Of a stretch of 64,000 nt of DNA, positions 27,295-38,051 are shown in pieces. The stretch is from assembly GCF_019355055.1 (NCBI RefSeq), contig NZ_CP048411.1:2693501-2757500 (forward strand), in the 5' to 3' direction. This stretch comes from Pseudomonas sp. MTM4 (lineage in GTDB: Bacteria > Pseudomonadota > Gammaproteobacteria > Pseudomonadales > Pseudomonadaceae). Numbering within the stretch: the stretch's first letter is position 1; every line of letters starts with the position of its first letter. Under the pieces are notes generated by a model that was not told where the DNA came from, searched no databases, and saw only the letters and a program-made list of their open reading frames with translations. The translations under genes and the position numbers were made by a program.

Positions 27295-29394
27295 ATGCCA
27301 ATAGATCCTGGAGCCTGGCCGGCCGGTAACAGCGAAATGAGCGGGCGCATCCGCAACCATGACTGGAGCGCAACGCCGTTGGGTCCGATCCATGGCTGGC
27401 CGGTCTCGCTACGCGTGCTGCTCGACACCTTGCTCGAGGCGCCATTGCCCATGTGTTTGCTTTGGGGCGATCAAGACGTGCAGCTGTACAACGACGCGCA
27501 CGCAGCCCTGATCGGCACTGGTCACCCCGCCGCGATCGGCGCACCGGTCGCCACCACTTGGGGCGAGGTCTGGCCCGAACTGAACGATGCCTGCAATGGC
27601 GGCGACCGCAGCCAAGCATGCCTTCTGCGCAACTACCGCCTGCCCGAAGGCGACGCCCAGCGCGGCGTCTGGTTCGATCTGGCACTGAGCCCCGTCCGCG
27701 ATGATGATCGGCAGATCGCCGGCCGCCTGCTCTGCCTGCGCCACAGCGAGGAGGAAACGCTGCGCCGCAGCGAAGCGGAAATCATGACGATCACCGACGC
27801 GTTGCCGGTGCTCATCGGTTACGTGGACCAGGAAGAGCGCTATCGCTTCAACAACCGCCACTACCAGAACTGGTTCGGCCAGTCGCCCGAGTGGTTGTAC
27901 GGCAAGCGCCTGATAGAGGTCGTCGGCGAACGCGCGTACAACGAGCGGCGCGAGCAGATCAGCGCTGCGCTGGCCGGCGAACCGATGGTCTTCGAGGCCT
28001 ACATGCCGCACCACGACGGCAAGCCGCGCCATGCGCTGATGCACTACCTGCCACGCCGCGATGCCGAAGGGCAGGTGCAGGGCTTCTTCGTCCTCTGCCA
28101 GGACGTTACCGAGCGCTGGCAGGCGGAACAGGCGCTACGCGAACTCAATGAAACCCTGGAAAGCCGCGTGCAGGAGCGCACCACTGCACTGGCCGAAGTC
28201 TACGAGCGGTTGCTCAAGGAAATGGCCAGCCGCGAACAGGCACAGGAAGCCCTGCGCCAGGCGCAGAAGATGGAAGCGGTCGGCCAGCTCACCGGCGGCA
28301 TCGCCCACGACTTCAACAACATGCTCACCGGCATCATCGGCGGGTTGGACCTGATCCAGCGTTACAACCAGACCGGCCGTCACGCCGAAACCCAGCGCTT
28401 CATCGATGCCGCGGTCACCTCGGCCAACCGCGCCGCGGCCCTCACCCATCGTCTGCTCGCGTTTGCCCGGCGCCAGCCGCTGAACCTCAAGCGCGTCGAC
28501 CTGAATGCCATGGTCGAATCGATGCGCGACCTGATGGTGCGCACCCTGGGCGGTCATATTTTGGTCGATGCGCAGTTGCAGCCGGACCTGTGGGCCGCCA
28601 ACAGCGACGAGAATCAACTGGAGAGCGCCCTGCTCAACCTGGTCATCAACGCCCGCGATGCGATGCCCGACGGAGGCAGCCTGTATATCGCCACCGCTAA
28701 CGTGCAGTTGTCGAGCCAATCGGAAGTGGGTGAACTGGCTCCGGGCCGCTACGTCACCCTCAGCGTGATCGACAGCGGCTGCGGCATGACGCCCAAGGTA
28801 TTGGCCGCCGCGTTCGAACCGTTCTTCACCACCAAACCGATCGGCCAAGGCACCGGCCTCGGGCTATCGATGATCTACGGTTTCGCCCGTCAGGCCGGCG
28901 GTCACGTGCAGATCCGCAGCGAGCCCGGTAATGGCACCGAGGTCACGCTGTATCTTCCCGCGCACCACGCGCTGCCGATGCCGGCGGCGACCAGCAGCCC
29001 GACGGAGCAGCCACCGCAGGCGTTGCAAGGCGAAACCGTGCTGGTGGTCGAAGACGATCCGGCCGTGCGTCAACTGGTGCTGGATGTGTTGGGCATGCTC
29101 GGCTACCGCGCGCTGGAGGCCGCTGAGGCCAACGCCGCTATTGAATTTCTGGAAAGCGGCGAACGCATCGATTTGCTGGTTTCGGACGTCGGTCTGCCGG
29201 GAATGAATGGCCGGCAATTGGCAGACATCGCCCGCCAGCATCGCCCCGGCCTGAGCGTACTATTCATGACCGGCTATGCCGAGCAGGCGGCCAGCAGCGG
29301 CTTTCTCGAAGCGGGCATGGACATGATCAGCAAGCCGTTCCAAATCGACCATCTGGCAGCACGGGTTCGCGGCATGCTGGCATATGACGGATAG
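27295..29394 (+). CDS. Soluble PAS-containing hybrid histidine kinase
   Basis: This 699-residue kinase has no membrane helix. It has two sensory modules in the first 270 residues, the second a PAS fold ([20 protein letters not shown]), a coiled coil (about 275-325), a HisKA-like region with the phospho-accepting His338 ([17 protein letters not shown]), an HATPase with [14 protein letters not shown] and [11 protein letters not shown], and a C-terminal receiver with Asp631 ([13 protein letters not shown]). The HDFNN motif puts it in the HWE-like or PAS-HK group common in rhizobia and Pseudomonas. I prefer the ATG at 27295, five bases after GGGAG, to the ATG at 27265. Its stop lies 97 bases before fdhD. 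Ligand and target are unknown. Confidence 0.85.
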   Translation: MPIDPGAWPAGNSEMSGRIRNHDWSATPLGPIHGWPVSLRVLLDTLLEAPLPMCLLWGDQDVQLYNDAHAALIGTGHPAAIGAPVATTWGEVWPELNDACNGGDRSQACLLRNYRLPEGDAQRGVWFDLALSPVRDDDRQIAGRLLCLRHSEEETLRRSEAEIMTITDALPVLIGYVDQEERYRFNNRHYQNWFGQSPEWLYGKRLIEVVGERAYNERREQISAALAGEPMVFEAYMPHHDGKPRHALMHYLPRRDAEGQVQGFFVLCQDVTERWQAEQALRELNETLESRVQERTTALAEVYERLLKEMASREQAQEALRQAQKMEAVGQLTGGIAHDFNNMLTGIIGGLDLIQRYNQTGRHAETQRFIDAAVTSANRAAALTHRLLAFARRQPLNLKRVDLNAMVESMRDLMVRTLGGHILVDAQLQPDLWAANSDENQLESALLNLVINARDAMPDGGSLYIATANVQLSSQSEVGELAPGRYVTLSVIDSGCGMTPKVLAAAFEPFFTTKPIGQGTGLGLSMIYGFARQAGGHVQIRSEPGNGTEVTLYLPAHHALPMPAATSSPTEQPPQALQGETVLVVEDDPAVRQLVLDVLGMLGYRALEAAEANAAIEFLESGERIDLLVSDVGLPGMNGRQLADIARQHRPGLSVLFMTGYAEQAASSGFLEAGMDMISKPFQIDHLAARVRGMLAYDG

Positions 29395-29491
29395 CGGTCA
29401 TCATGCTTCGGGCGCAGCACGCATTGAAAATCCGCCCGAGGCCCTTCACAGTCGACCGGTCGGCACACCTGCAGTCAATATCGAGCCTGCC

Positions 29492-30331
29492 ATGAGCACT
29501 CCACGCCACCTCAACATCGCCTCGGATAGCAACACGCCAACCGAGGCCAGCCAGCGCTATTACTTTCAGGCGCTCGGAGAGACCCAGCGCGAACCTGTGG
29601 ATCTGGCCGAAGAGTGTGCCCTGGCGATCGCCTATAACGGCATCAGCCAGGCGGTGATGATGGTCTCGCCGGCCGACCTCGAGGATTTCGTGGTGGGTTT
29701 CAGCCTTGGCAGCGGTATCGTCGAGGACGTCAGCGATATCTACGACATTCATATCAGCGGCGCCGGCAGCGGTCGCCAGGCCGATGTCGAGATCGCCAGT
29801 CGCGCCTTCTGGAAACTCAAGGAGCAGCGTCGACAGCTGCCCGGCAACGCCAGTTGCGGATTATGCGGCGTCGAAGCCCTGGAGCAGGCGCTGCCACACC
29901 TACCGGTGATGCCGGTCGCGCCCCTGCCGCCGGCCCATTGGCTGCATGACTTGCGTCAGCGCATCGCCGAATTTCAGCCATTGGCTCAGACCTGCGGCGC
30001 GGTGCACGCCGCTCTGTTCATCGACGCGCAGGGCGAAATCCGCCTGGGTCGCGAAGACATCGGCCGGCACAACGCGCTGGACAAGCTGATCGGCGCATTG
30101 AGCCGCATGAAACAGAACGTCTCCGGGGGTGTTGCCGTGGTCACTAGCCGCTGTAGCCTCGAGCTGATTCATAAGGTGCAGCGTGCGGGCATCCCCACGC
30201 TGGTCAGCTTTTCCTCGCCAACCGGCCTGGCGGCACAATGGGCGCAGCGCCACAACCTTAACCTCATCCACATTCCCCATCGCAGCCCACCGCGGGTATT
30301 CAGCCCACTCCAGGCAAACGCCCAGACATAG
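29492..30331 (+). CDS. fdhD: Formate dehydrogenase accessory sulfurtransferase FdhD
   Basis: FdhD transfers sulfur from IscS to the molybdenum cofactor so that formate dehydrogenase becomes active. The 279-residue protein carries the essential CGLCG at residues 122-126, and the typical GREDIGRHNALDKLIG and TSRCSLELIHKVQRAGIP. The ATG at 29492 is chosen over the frame start at 29384, which overlaps the kinase gene and has no family similarity. The formate dehydrogenase genes themselves are not in the window. Confidence 0.94.
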   Translation: MSTPRHLNIASDSNTPTEASQRYYFQALGETQREPVDLAEECALAIAYNGISQAVMMVSPADLEDFVVGFSLGSGIVEDVSDIYDIHISGAGSGRQADVEIASRAFWKLKEQRRQLPGNASCGLCGVEALEQALPHLPVMPVAPLPPAHWLHDLRQRIAEFQPLAQTCGAVHAALFIDAQGEIRLGREDIGRHNALDKLIGALSRMKQNVSGGVAVVTSRCSLELIHKVQRAGIPTLVSFSSPTGLAAQWAQRHNLNLIHIPHRSPPRVFSPLQANAQT

Positions 30332-30380
30332 CCGTTCGCGCGCATGGGGCGATCCATCGCTCCTTCTGAGAAGCTGCTGC

Positions 30381-30479
30381 ATGACGCAGGCACAGAAAAA
30401 GCGCCTGGAGGCGCTGCCGAAGCGATTTATGACCGTTTCGCTTGTTGGGAGTTCCGCCTACAAAATCAAATACTTATAA
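30381..30479 (+). CDS. Possible small protein (32 aa), uncertain
   Basis: A short frame starts with MTQAQKKRLEALPKRF and ends at 30479. GAGAAG lies about 7 bases before the ATG. It is basic and has no recognised family. The AT-rich end of the frame (TACTTATAAAAATAG) could equally be the promoter of the next gene, with a TATAAA box at 30475-30480, and that reading is about as likely as coding. Confidence 0.2.
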   Translation: MTQAQKKRLEALPKRFMTVSLVGSSAYKIKYL

Positions 30480-30573
30480 AAATAGACAAGCATCACACCT
30501 TTCATCGGTGACTGCTTGCGGAGGGCGGGGCTGGGACGTGAGGATCGCGACGCCATTCATTGAGAGGTTCACC

Positions 30574-31044
30574 ATGAAGTATTCCTCGATTCTGCTCTTG
30601 TCCGCGAGCCTGCTTAGCAGCGCGGCCTATGCGGGTAGCAACACCGAAGCCGCTGTTGGTGGCGCCCTGGGTGGAGCGCTGGGTTCGGTGGTCGGCGAGC
30701 ACCTCGGTGGCTCGACAGGCGCCGCTATCGGCGCTGGCGTGGGCGGCGCGGCAGGCGGCATGGTCGGTGCTGACAAACGCAGCCGTACCGAAGCGGCCAT
30801 AGGCGGTGGCCTGGGTGCCGCAGGTGGCAATGTCATCGGTCAACGCGTCGGTGGCAGCACGGGCGGACTCATCGGTGCGGCCGTTGGTGGTGGTGCTGGC
30901 GGTGCGGTCGGCAATGCCTACGGCGATGATGATGACGACTATCGAAGTGATCGCCGCTACCGTGACGACCGCCGATATCGTAGCCATCCGGGTAAAGCCA
31001 AAGGGCATTACAAGCACAAACATAAACACAAGCATCACGACTAA
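30574..31044 (+). CDS. Glycine-zipper exported protein with His/Lys-rich tail
   Basis: This 156-residue protein has a signal peptide (MKYSSILLLSASLLSSAAYA) followed by about 90 residues of glycine-zipper repeats (GGALGGALGSVVGEHLGG, GAAIGAGVGGAAGGMVG, GGLGAAGGNVIGQRVGG, GGLIGAAVGGGAGGAVG). The tail is an acidic DDDDD run, an Arg/Tyr-rich segment and HKHKHKHHD at the very end. Such zippers form membrane-associated helices in the outer membrane or periplasm; the family is often called YMGG-like. The His-rich end could bind metals such as Ni or Zn, but this is an inference. GAGAGG precedes the ATG at 30574, which I prefer to the frame start at 30442. Confidence 0.8.
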   Translation: MKYSSILLLSASLLSSAAYAGSNTEAAVGGALGGALGSVVGEHLGGSTGAAIGAGVGGAAGGMVGADKRSRTEAAIGGGLGAAGGNVIGQRVGGSTGGLIGAAVGGGAGGAVGNAYGDDDDDYRSDRRYRDDRRYRSHPGKAKGHYKHKHKHKHHD

Positions 31045-31100
31045 TCACATCAGTCGGAAGTTGTATCGTCGAAGTTATTCGACCCCAGTACAGCGATCCG

Positions 31101-31163
31101 AGGCCGAACAGGCTCGGCCCTACAGTAACCGCAGAGATTGCCGTAGGGCCAAATTATTCGGCC
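31101..31163. repeat. GTAG-headed REP pair (family GTAGGGCC), head to head
   Basis: A minus-oriented unit (CTGTAGGGCCGAGCC on the minus strand, ending at 31101 with AGGCCGA) faces a plus-oriented one (CGTAGGGCCAAATTATTCGGCC at 31142-31163). Each has a GGCC-type stem. The right unit contains the stop codon of the thioesterase gene. It lies in the gap between convergent genes, where it may also end transcription. Confidence 0.6.
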
Positions 31164-31597
31164 ACCACCAACAGCGCTTCCAGTGCCTGGCGCAAGCCAT
31201 TCGGGATTGGCGTCGGCCGATTGCTGGCGCGGTCCACGAATACATGGACGAAGCGCCCTGCCGCACAGGCCGGTGCCTCCCCTGCCTTGAAGATCGCCAA
31301 CTCATACTGCACCGAACTGTTGCCGAGCTTGCTGACCCGCAAGCCAACTTCCAGAGCATCGGGAAAAGCAATGGATGCAAAGTAATCACAGGATGAGCTG
31401 ACCACGAAACCCACTACCTCGCCTTCGTGGATGTCCAACCCGCCTCGCTCGATCAGGTAAGCGTTCACCGCGCTGTCGAAATAGCTGTAGTAAACGACGT
31501 TATTTACGTGACCGTAGATATCGTTGTCGTGCCAGCGCGTGGTGATCGGCTGGAAGTGGTGGTAGTCGTCGCGCAGGTGCTGCGGTTGTTCGGCCAT
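31154..31597 (-). CDS. Acyl-CoA thioesterase, 4HBT (YbgC/FadM-like) family
   Basis: This 147-residue hotdog-fold protein hydrolyses acyl-CoA thioesters. The catalytic motif HDNDIYGHVNNVVYYSYFD, with the conserved Asp before the helix, is clear, as is FVVSSSCDYFASIAFPDAL. The length and motif fit the 4-hydroxybenzoyl-CoA thioesterase group. The stop codon TAA sits inside a REP repeat, so the C-terminal residues may have been set by that insertion. It is upstream of no clear operon partner; the next gene on this strand is an alcohol dehydrogenase 57 bases away. Confidence 0.88.
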   Translation of the reverse strand: MAEQPQHLRDDYHHFQPITTRWHDNDIYGHVNNVVYYSYFDSAVNAYLIERGGLDIHEGEVVGFVVSSSCDYFASIAFPDALEVGLRVSKLGNSSVQYELAIFKAGEAPACAAGRFVHVFVDRASNRPTPIPNGLRQALEALLVVAE

Positions 31598-31654
31598 TCG
31601 GCATTCCTTGAAGGCAAGTCGACGCGGCGCGGTAAGCGCGGTGCGCCATTAAGA

Positions 31655-32818
31655 TCAGTAGGCGGCTCGGTAGATAGCCAGCGCATCGACTTCGGTGATT
31701 TCGCGCGGGTTGTTCACCAGCAATCGCTGCTGGAGCATCGCCTCCTTCGCCAGTTGCGGCAGCATGTCTTCCGGTACGCCAGCGTCGCGCAGACGGGTCG
31801 GCAGGCCCATGCGCCCACTCAGCACACCGAGCTCCTCGATCAGTTGCTCGGCGAAGGTTGCCGGATCGTCGCTGCGCAGTCTGTCGCCCAGCACAATGGG
31901 CGCCAGCTCACCGTAATGAGTGGTCGCCGCGCTGACGTTGAAGCGCAGCACGTGCGGCAGCACCAGCGCATTGGACAATCCGTGGGGAATATGGAAATTG
32001 CCGCCCAGGGGATAGGCCAGCGCATGCACGGCGGCCACCGGCGCGTTGGCGAAGGCCTGGCCGGCGAGGCAGGCACCGAGCAGCATCGCCTGGCGCGCCT
32101 CGCGGTTGCCACCGTTGTGTACCGCCTCGTGCAGGTTGGCCGAAAGAAGGCGCAGCGCCTCGCGGGCCAAAAGGTCGGACAGCGGGTTTTTCTTTAGCGC
32201 GCTGGTGTAGGCCTCGATGGCGTGCACCATGGCGTCGATGCCAGTGGCGGCGGTCACCGCTGGCGGCAGGCCGAGGGTGAGATCGGCGTCGAGCAGTGCC
32301 AGATCAGGCAGCAGCAACGGCGAAACCACGCCCATCTTGGTGGTTTCGCCGGTGGTGACGATGGCGATCTGCGTCACCTCTGAACCGGTGCCGGCGGTGG
32401 TCGGCACCTGGATCAGCGGCAGCCGCTGCCCCCTGGCGTTACCCACACCGTAGATGTCCGCCAGCGATTGCGCGCAATCCGGGTGCGCTAGCAACGCCAC
32501 CAGTTTGGCTACGTCCATCGAGCTGCCGCCGCCAAAGCCGATCACCAGATCCGCCTTCGCCGACTTCGCCTGCTCCACAGCCGCCAGCACGATATTTTCC
32601 GGTGGGTCGGCCAGCACCTGGTCGTAGACGGCGACCTGCAAGCTTTCATTCTCGAAGCCTGGCAACACCTCGCCGAGCAGACCGAAACGGGTGATGCCCG
32701 GATCGGTCACCACCAGCACCGAGCGCGCCCCGCGCTCCTTGCAAAGGCCGGCCAGGCGCCGTGAAGAGCCGGGTTCGCAGATCAACTGAGCGGTTGTGGC
32801 AAAACTGAACGGATGCAT
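31655..32818 (-). CDS. Iron-containing alcohol dehydrogenase
   Basis: This 387-residue enzyme oxidises or reduces a primary alcohol with NAD(P). It belongs to the type III (iron-activated) family: GFGGGSSMDVAKLVALLA binds the nucleotide, PTTAGTGSEVT follows, MVHAIEAYTS and FHIPHGLSNALVLPHVLRF hold the metal ligands. A strong AGGAGG lies before the ATG at 32818; the open frame to 32926 runs through a C-rich repeat and is not used. It lies downstream of the acyl-CoA dehydrogenase gene but is separated by an inverted C-rich repeat, so it may have its own control. The substrate is not known. Confidence 0.92.
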   Translation of the reverse strand: MHPFSFATTAQLICEPGSSRRLAGLCKERGARSVLVVTDPGITRFGLLGEVLPGFENESLQVAVYDQVLADPPENIVLAAVEQAKSAKADLVIGFGGGSSMDVAKLVALLAHPDCAQSLADIYGVGNARGQRLPLIQVPTTAGTGSEVTQIAIVTTGETTKMGVVSPLLLPDLALLDADLTLGLPPAVTAATGIDAMVHAIEAYTSALKKNPLSDLLAREALRLLSANLHEAVHNGGNREARQAMLLGACLAGQAFANAPVAAVHALAYPLGGNFHIPHGLSNALVLPHVLRFNVSAATTHYGELAPIVLGDRLRSDDPATFAEQLIEELGVLSGRMGLPTRLRDAGVPEDMLPQLAKEAMLQQRLLVNNPREITEVDALAIYRAAY

Positions 32819-32868
32819 CGGTGCCTCCTGATTTTTATGGTTCGGCTTCGGCGGGGACTTTAAAAGCA

Positions 32869-32994
32869 CCCTCACCCCTGCCCTCTCCCGGAGGGCGAGG
32901 GGGTATTTCCGTGCAACGGCGAACACTGTGCGCGAATCTCACTCGGTCCAGCTCCCTCTCCCCTCCGGGGAGATGGTTGGGGTGAGGGGGGGGT
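32869..32994. repeat. Inverted pair of C-rich (CCCTCACCCC) repeats
   Basis: CCCTCACCCCTGCCCTCTCC with its continuation lies at 32869-32903. The reverse complement of the same unit, ending GGTTGGGGTGAGGG, lies at 32952-32994. The units flank 48 bases and could form a long stem. A third copy is at 40419-40454. Such units are known as scattered intergenic repeats in many proteobacteria. They lie between acyl-CoA dehydrogenase and alcohol dehydrogenase genes. Confidence 0.7.
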
Positions 32995-33015
32995 GGGTAG
33001 CGCTCACAAGCAGCG

Positions 33016-34806
<1,791 letters not shown>

Positions 34807-34808
34807 GC

Positions 34809-36047
34809 TCAGGCCTCCTTCTTGTAGTCGACGAAGCGCCCGCCGAGGGTGGCCAGGCTGTCGATCAGCTCGGCTGGCTTCCAGTGCTCGCCATGGCGCT
34901 CGGCCAGGGCATTCAAGCGATCACGAATCGCCGGCAGGCCCTGGCGATCGGCCCAGGTCATCGGCCCGCCGACTTCCGCCGGGAAGCCGTAGCCGTTGAG
35001 GTAGACGGTGTCGATATCGGTATTGGATTCGGCCATGCCCTCTTCGAGAATCTTCGCGCCCTCGTTGACCAGCGCCAGCAGGCAGCGCTCGCGGATTTCT
35101 TCCTCGCTGATCTCCCGGCGCTGATAACCCAGGCGTTCGGACTCGCGCTGCGCCAGCGCATCCACCTCGGGATCGTGCTCGGCCTGGCGGCTGCCCTCGG
35201 CGTAGCGGTAGTAGCCCATGCGCGATTTCTGGCCGAAGCGGCCCAGCTCGCAGAGGCGGTTGTCGATCTGCACCTCGGGCTGGTCCTGCCCCTCACCGGC
35301 CAGTTCGCGGGCGCGCCATTCCAGGTCGATGCCGACCACGTCGTACATGCGGAACGGCCCCATGGCGAAGCCGAAGGCCTGCAGCGCGGCGTCCACCTGA
35401 TGCGGGTAGGCACCTTCGAGGAGCAGCGCCCGCGCCTCGCGCACGTAGGTCTTGAGCATGCGATTGCCGATGAAGCCCGGGCAGTTGCCGGCGACCACGC
35501 TGACCTTGCCCATGCGCTTGCCGAGTTCGGTGGCAGCCTCCAGCACGGCCTCGCTGGTTCGGGCGCCGCGGACGATTTCCAGCAGCTTCATGATGTGCGC
35601 CGGGCTGAAAAAGTGCAGGCCCACGACTTGCTCGGGGCGCCCGGTGACAGCGGCGATGGCATCGATATCCAGCGCCGAGGTGTTGCTGGCGAGGATGCCG
35701 CTCGGCTTAACGATGCCGTCCAACTCGCGGAAAATGTTCTGCTTGAGTTCGAGGTTCTCGTAAACCGCCTCGATCACCAGATCCACCTCGGCCAGTGCCT
35801 GATAGTCGGCCGCCTTACTGATGCAGGCACGGCGGGCAGCGGCCTGAGCTTCGTCGATACGCCCCTGGCGCACGTTGTGCGCGTAGGTGTCGGCCACCAC
35901 GCTTAGCGCCTGTTCGAGCATTTCCGGGTTATTGTCCAGCCACAGCACCTGCACGCCGGCATTGGCCAGGCTCATGACGATGCCACGGCCCATGGTGCCA
36001 GCACCGATTACCGCGGCGGTTTGGATATCGAAGCGGGTTTGGCTCAT
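34809..36047 (-). CDS. 3-hydroxyacyl-CoA dehydrogenase
   Basis: This 412-residue enzyme oxidises 3-hydroxyacyl-CoA with NAD. The Rossmann motif is GAGTMG at residues 15-20, followed by SNTSALDIDAIAA and GLHFFSPAHIMKLLEIV with the catalytic His, and NCPGFIGNRML. Two C-terminal 3HCDH domains are visible (GAYPHQVDAALQAFGFAMGP and a second repeat). There is no enoyl-CoA hydratase domain in front, unlike the bifunctional FadB. It is first in a unit with the acyl-CoA dehydrogenase and divergent from a LysR regulator. The pathway still needs a hydratase and a thiolase, which are not in this window. Confidence 0.93.
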   Translation of the reverse strand: MSQTRFDIQTAAVIGAGTMGRGIVMSLANAGVQVLWLDNNPEMLEQALSVVADTYAHNVRQGRIDEAQAAARRACISKAADYQALAEVDLVIEAVYENLELKQNIFRELDGIVKPSGILASNTSALDIDAIAAVTGRPEQVVGLHFFSPAHIMKLLEIVRGARTSEAVLEAATELGKRMGKVSVVAGNCPGFIGNRMLKTYVREARALLLEGAYPHQVDAALQAFGFAMGPFRMYDVVGIDLEWRARELAGEGQDQPEVQIDNRLCELGRFGQKSRMGYYRYAEGSRQAEHDPEVDALAQRESERLGYQRREISEEEIRERCLLALVNEGAKILEEGMAESNTDIDTVYLNGYGFPAEVGGPMTWADRQGLPAIRDRLNALAERHGEHWKPAELIDSLATLGGRFVDYKKEA

Positions 36048-36086
36048 TGCAGCAGTCCTCGTCGCAAGCAGAAAAATCAGAAGACC

Positions 36087-36106
36087 TACCTTAGATGAAG
36101 AAGGTA
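36087..36106. promoter_or_regulatory. Candidate LysR operator in the hydroxyacyl-CoA/LysR divergent gap
   Basis: TACCTT (36087-36092) is an inverted repeat of AAGGTA (36101-36106), 8 bases apart, in an AT-rich segment between divergent genes. LysR proteins usually bind such interrupted dyads (T-N11-A type). Only the symmetry and position support this. Confidence 0.4.
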
Positions 36107-36148
36107 CTATTTTTGAAATTTAGTCTTGTGATGATTCAGATTCATCAG

Positions 36149-37048
36149 ATGAATATCTACAACTTCGACCTCAACCTGCTTCGCGTGCTGGACGCCCTGC
36201 TACGCGAACGCAACGTCTCCCGCGCCGCCCAGCGGCTGTCGCTCAGCCAGCCGGCGGTCAGCAATGCCCTCAATCGTCTGCGCGAGCTGCTGGACGACCC
36301 GCTGCTGGTACGGGTCGGACGCGCCATGCAACCCACGCCACGCGCGCTGAGCCTGGAAGCGCCGATCCGCGATGCGCTGCAGCAGATCGAGCACACGCTC
36401 AACGCCGGCGACTTCTTCGATCCGGCCACCAGCCAGCAACGCTTCGCCATCGCCGTCACCGACTACGTAGAGCTGATCTGCATGCCGCCACTGATGGCTC
36501 ATCTGGCCAGGGTGGCGCCGGGAATTCAGCTAGTGATCGAGCACCTGAGCCCGACGCTGCCCGCCGAGGCGCTGGATAACGGCGAATTGGATCTGGCGCT
36601 GGGCCGTTTTCTCGAAGTGCCGACGCGTTTTCACCGCCGCCGCTGGGCCAGCGAGACATTGCAGGTCGCGCTGCGCAAGGATCATCCGCTAGTGGGTGAA
36701 GGGCTGGATCTGGACAGTTTCCTGCGCCTGCGCCATCTCTGGGTGCATGGCGGGCAGACGCGCGGCATGGTCGAACAGTGGCTGGAAGAACAGGGTTTGA
36801 GCCGCGCAGTGGTGTACACCACGCCGAACTACCTGCAGGCCGCGCATATCGTCGCCAGCAGCGACCTGGCTGCAGTGCTACCGACCCAGCTCGCACGGCA
36901 TTTCGTCAAGCTGCTGCCGCTGCAACTGTTCGCCCTACCGTTCGATCTCGGCATCTTTCAGCTGGACATCGTCAGCGTCGCCCAGCGGGAGCGGGATGCA
37001 GCGTTGCAATGGTTGATCGAGCAGATCGTGGCGGTGGCGCGTCAGTGA
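36149..37048 (+). CDS. LysR family transcriptional regulator
   Basis: This 299-residue regulator has a LysR N-terminal winged helix (NLLRVLDALLRERNVSRAAQ, then RLSLSQPAVSNALNRLREL) and a substrate-binding C-terminal domain. It resembles the NodD-like branch (FDLNLLRVLDALL). I use the ATG at 36149; an in-frame ATG at 36131 is also possible and neither has a strong ribosome site. It is divergent from the hydroxyacyl-CoA dehydrogenase gene and likely controls it. The co-inducer may be an acyl-CoA or fatty acid derivative, which is inference. Confidence 0.88.
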   Translation: MNIYNFDLNLLRVLDALLRERNVSRAAQRLSLSQPAVSNALNRLRELLDDPLLVRVGRAMQPTPRALSLEAPIRDALQQIEHTLNAGDFFDPATSQQRFAIAVTDYVELICMPPLMAHLARVAPGIQLVIEHLSPTLPAEALDNGELDLALGRFLEVPTRFHRRRWASETLQVALRKDHPLVGEGLDLDSFLRLRHLWVHGGQTRGMVEQWLEEQGLSRAVVYTTPNYLQAAHIVASSDLAAVLPTQLARHFVKLLPLQLFALPFDLGIFQLDIVSVAQRERDAALQWLIEQIVAVARQ

Positions 37049-37181
37049 TGTTTATCGCTGATTCTGGTTCGCGGTAAATGACGGAAGCGCCTGGGCGATT
37101 CCGCCTACGGGGAAATGGCGAATTCAGCCACGACGCTTTTTGCTGTTGGATAACGCTACGAAATTTTCTGCCAGACAAACG

Positions 37182-37205
37182 AAAAACCCGCCGAAGCGGG
37201 TTTTT
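37182..37205 (+). terminator. Intrinsic terminator after the LysR gene
   Basis: AAAAACCCGC (37182-37191) pairs with GCGGGTTTTT (37196-37205) with loop CGAA, ideal on both strands. It closes the LysR gene, 134 bases after its stop. Confidence 0.9.
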
Positions 37206-37523
37206 CCTGACCATTTCAAATCCTTTGAAGTGCCTTCCTAGCGTGGTCGATCATCCTTGATCCTGAGCGCGTCCTGCGCTTCAGAGGTGTGCGTAGATTA
37301 AGCCCACCAGGGCGTCGGCTGAAGCGGAAATAAGCGCGACAGCTTGTAAGCCTTTCGCTATAGCTGGGTATTACGCGTGATCTAGCCAGTCCCGATTAAT
37401 ACCTCATCATCGCAAGATGTCGCCCATTCGGCGAATGCGGTGCCGTGCTCGCAACGTGCCTGATGAACTTCGCCGTGGGGCCCGGCTCTACCGTTCAGCG
37501 CCCGCCATCCAAGGCATACACCT
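37206..37523. other. Intergenic stretch without a recognised gene
   Basis: About 318 bases follow the LysR terminator before the next gene. I see no coding frame with a family match, no tRNA cloverleaf and no clear promoter. AAGG lies just before the start of the next gene at 37524. Confidence 0.5.
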
Positions 37524-38042
37524 ATGTCTTCCGAATTGTCTGAGCAAGATGAGTTTCACAATCGGGACTACCCCATCAAGGAAGACATGCGCCTGCAGGC
37601 GCGGCTGTGGAAGCTGGAGCGGTTTGGCTGGATAGCCCTGTGCGGCCTCGTCGCGATCACTCTGCTCGGCGTGTTCGGCGCCGGCCCGTTGAGCCAGACC
37701 GAAGCTCGAACGGCCAATGGCGACCTGCTGATCACGTACGAGCGTTTCGAGCGCAACGGAGCGGCCAGCCAAATGCAGATCGAAGCCAGGGCAAGCTCCG
37801 ACGGTCAAGTCTGGCTGAGTCTTGACGGTGCGCTCCTGGAGCGCTTCACCATCGAGAGCATTCATCCGCAACCGATCACTGCGGAGAGTTTCGGCAACGG
37901 CATGCGAGTGCAACTCCAGCCCGATGCGCAAGGCTGGGCAATCGCCTATCTCTCGCTAGGCCCCGACGGGATAGGCCTGGCGCGAAGCGTGGCCCAGCTG
38001 AACGGACAATCCGTAACGCTGACACAGTTCATCTACCCATAG
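37524..38042 (+). CDS. Hypothetical membrane-anchored protein upstream of DUF421 gene
   Basis: This 172-residue protein is not recognised. It has a short acidic and basic cytoplasmic N-terminus, one membrane helix (FGWIALCGLVAITLLGVFG at about residues 34-52) and a soluble outer part of 120 residues with beta-strand character (GDLLITYERFERNG, VWLSLDGALLERFTI). AAGG precedes the ATG. The next gene begins 9 bases after its stop with its own AGGAA, so the two are one operon. Pairing with DUF421 proteins suggests an envelope role; no function is assigned. Confidence 0.75.
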   Translation: MSSELSEQDEFHNRDYPIKEDMRLQARLWKLERFGWIALCGLVAITLLGVFGAGPLSQTEARTANGDLLITYERFERNGAASQMQIEARASSDGQVWLSLDGALLERFTIESIHPQPITAESFGNGMRVQLQPDAQGWAIAYLSLGPDGIGLARSVAQLNGQSVTLTQFIYP

Positions 38043-38051
38043 GAACATGCC

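Noticed and set aside
37206..37523. Possible small RNA or tRNA in the gap after the LysR terminator.
   Set aside because: No cloverleaf, promoter-terminator pair or conserved motif could be seen.
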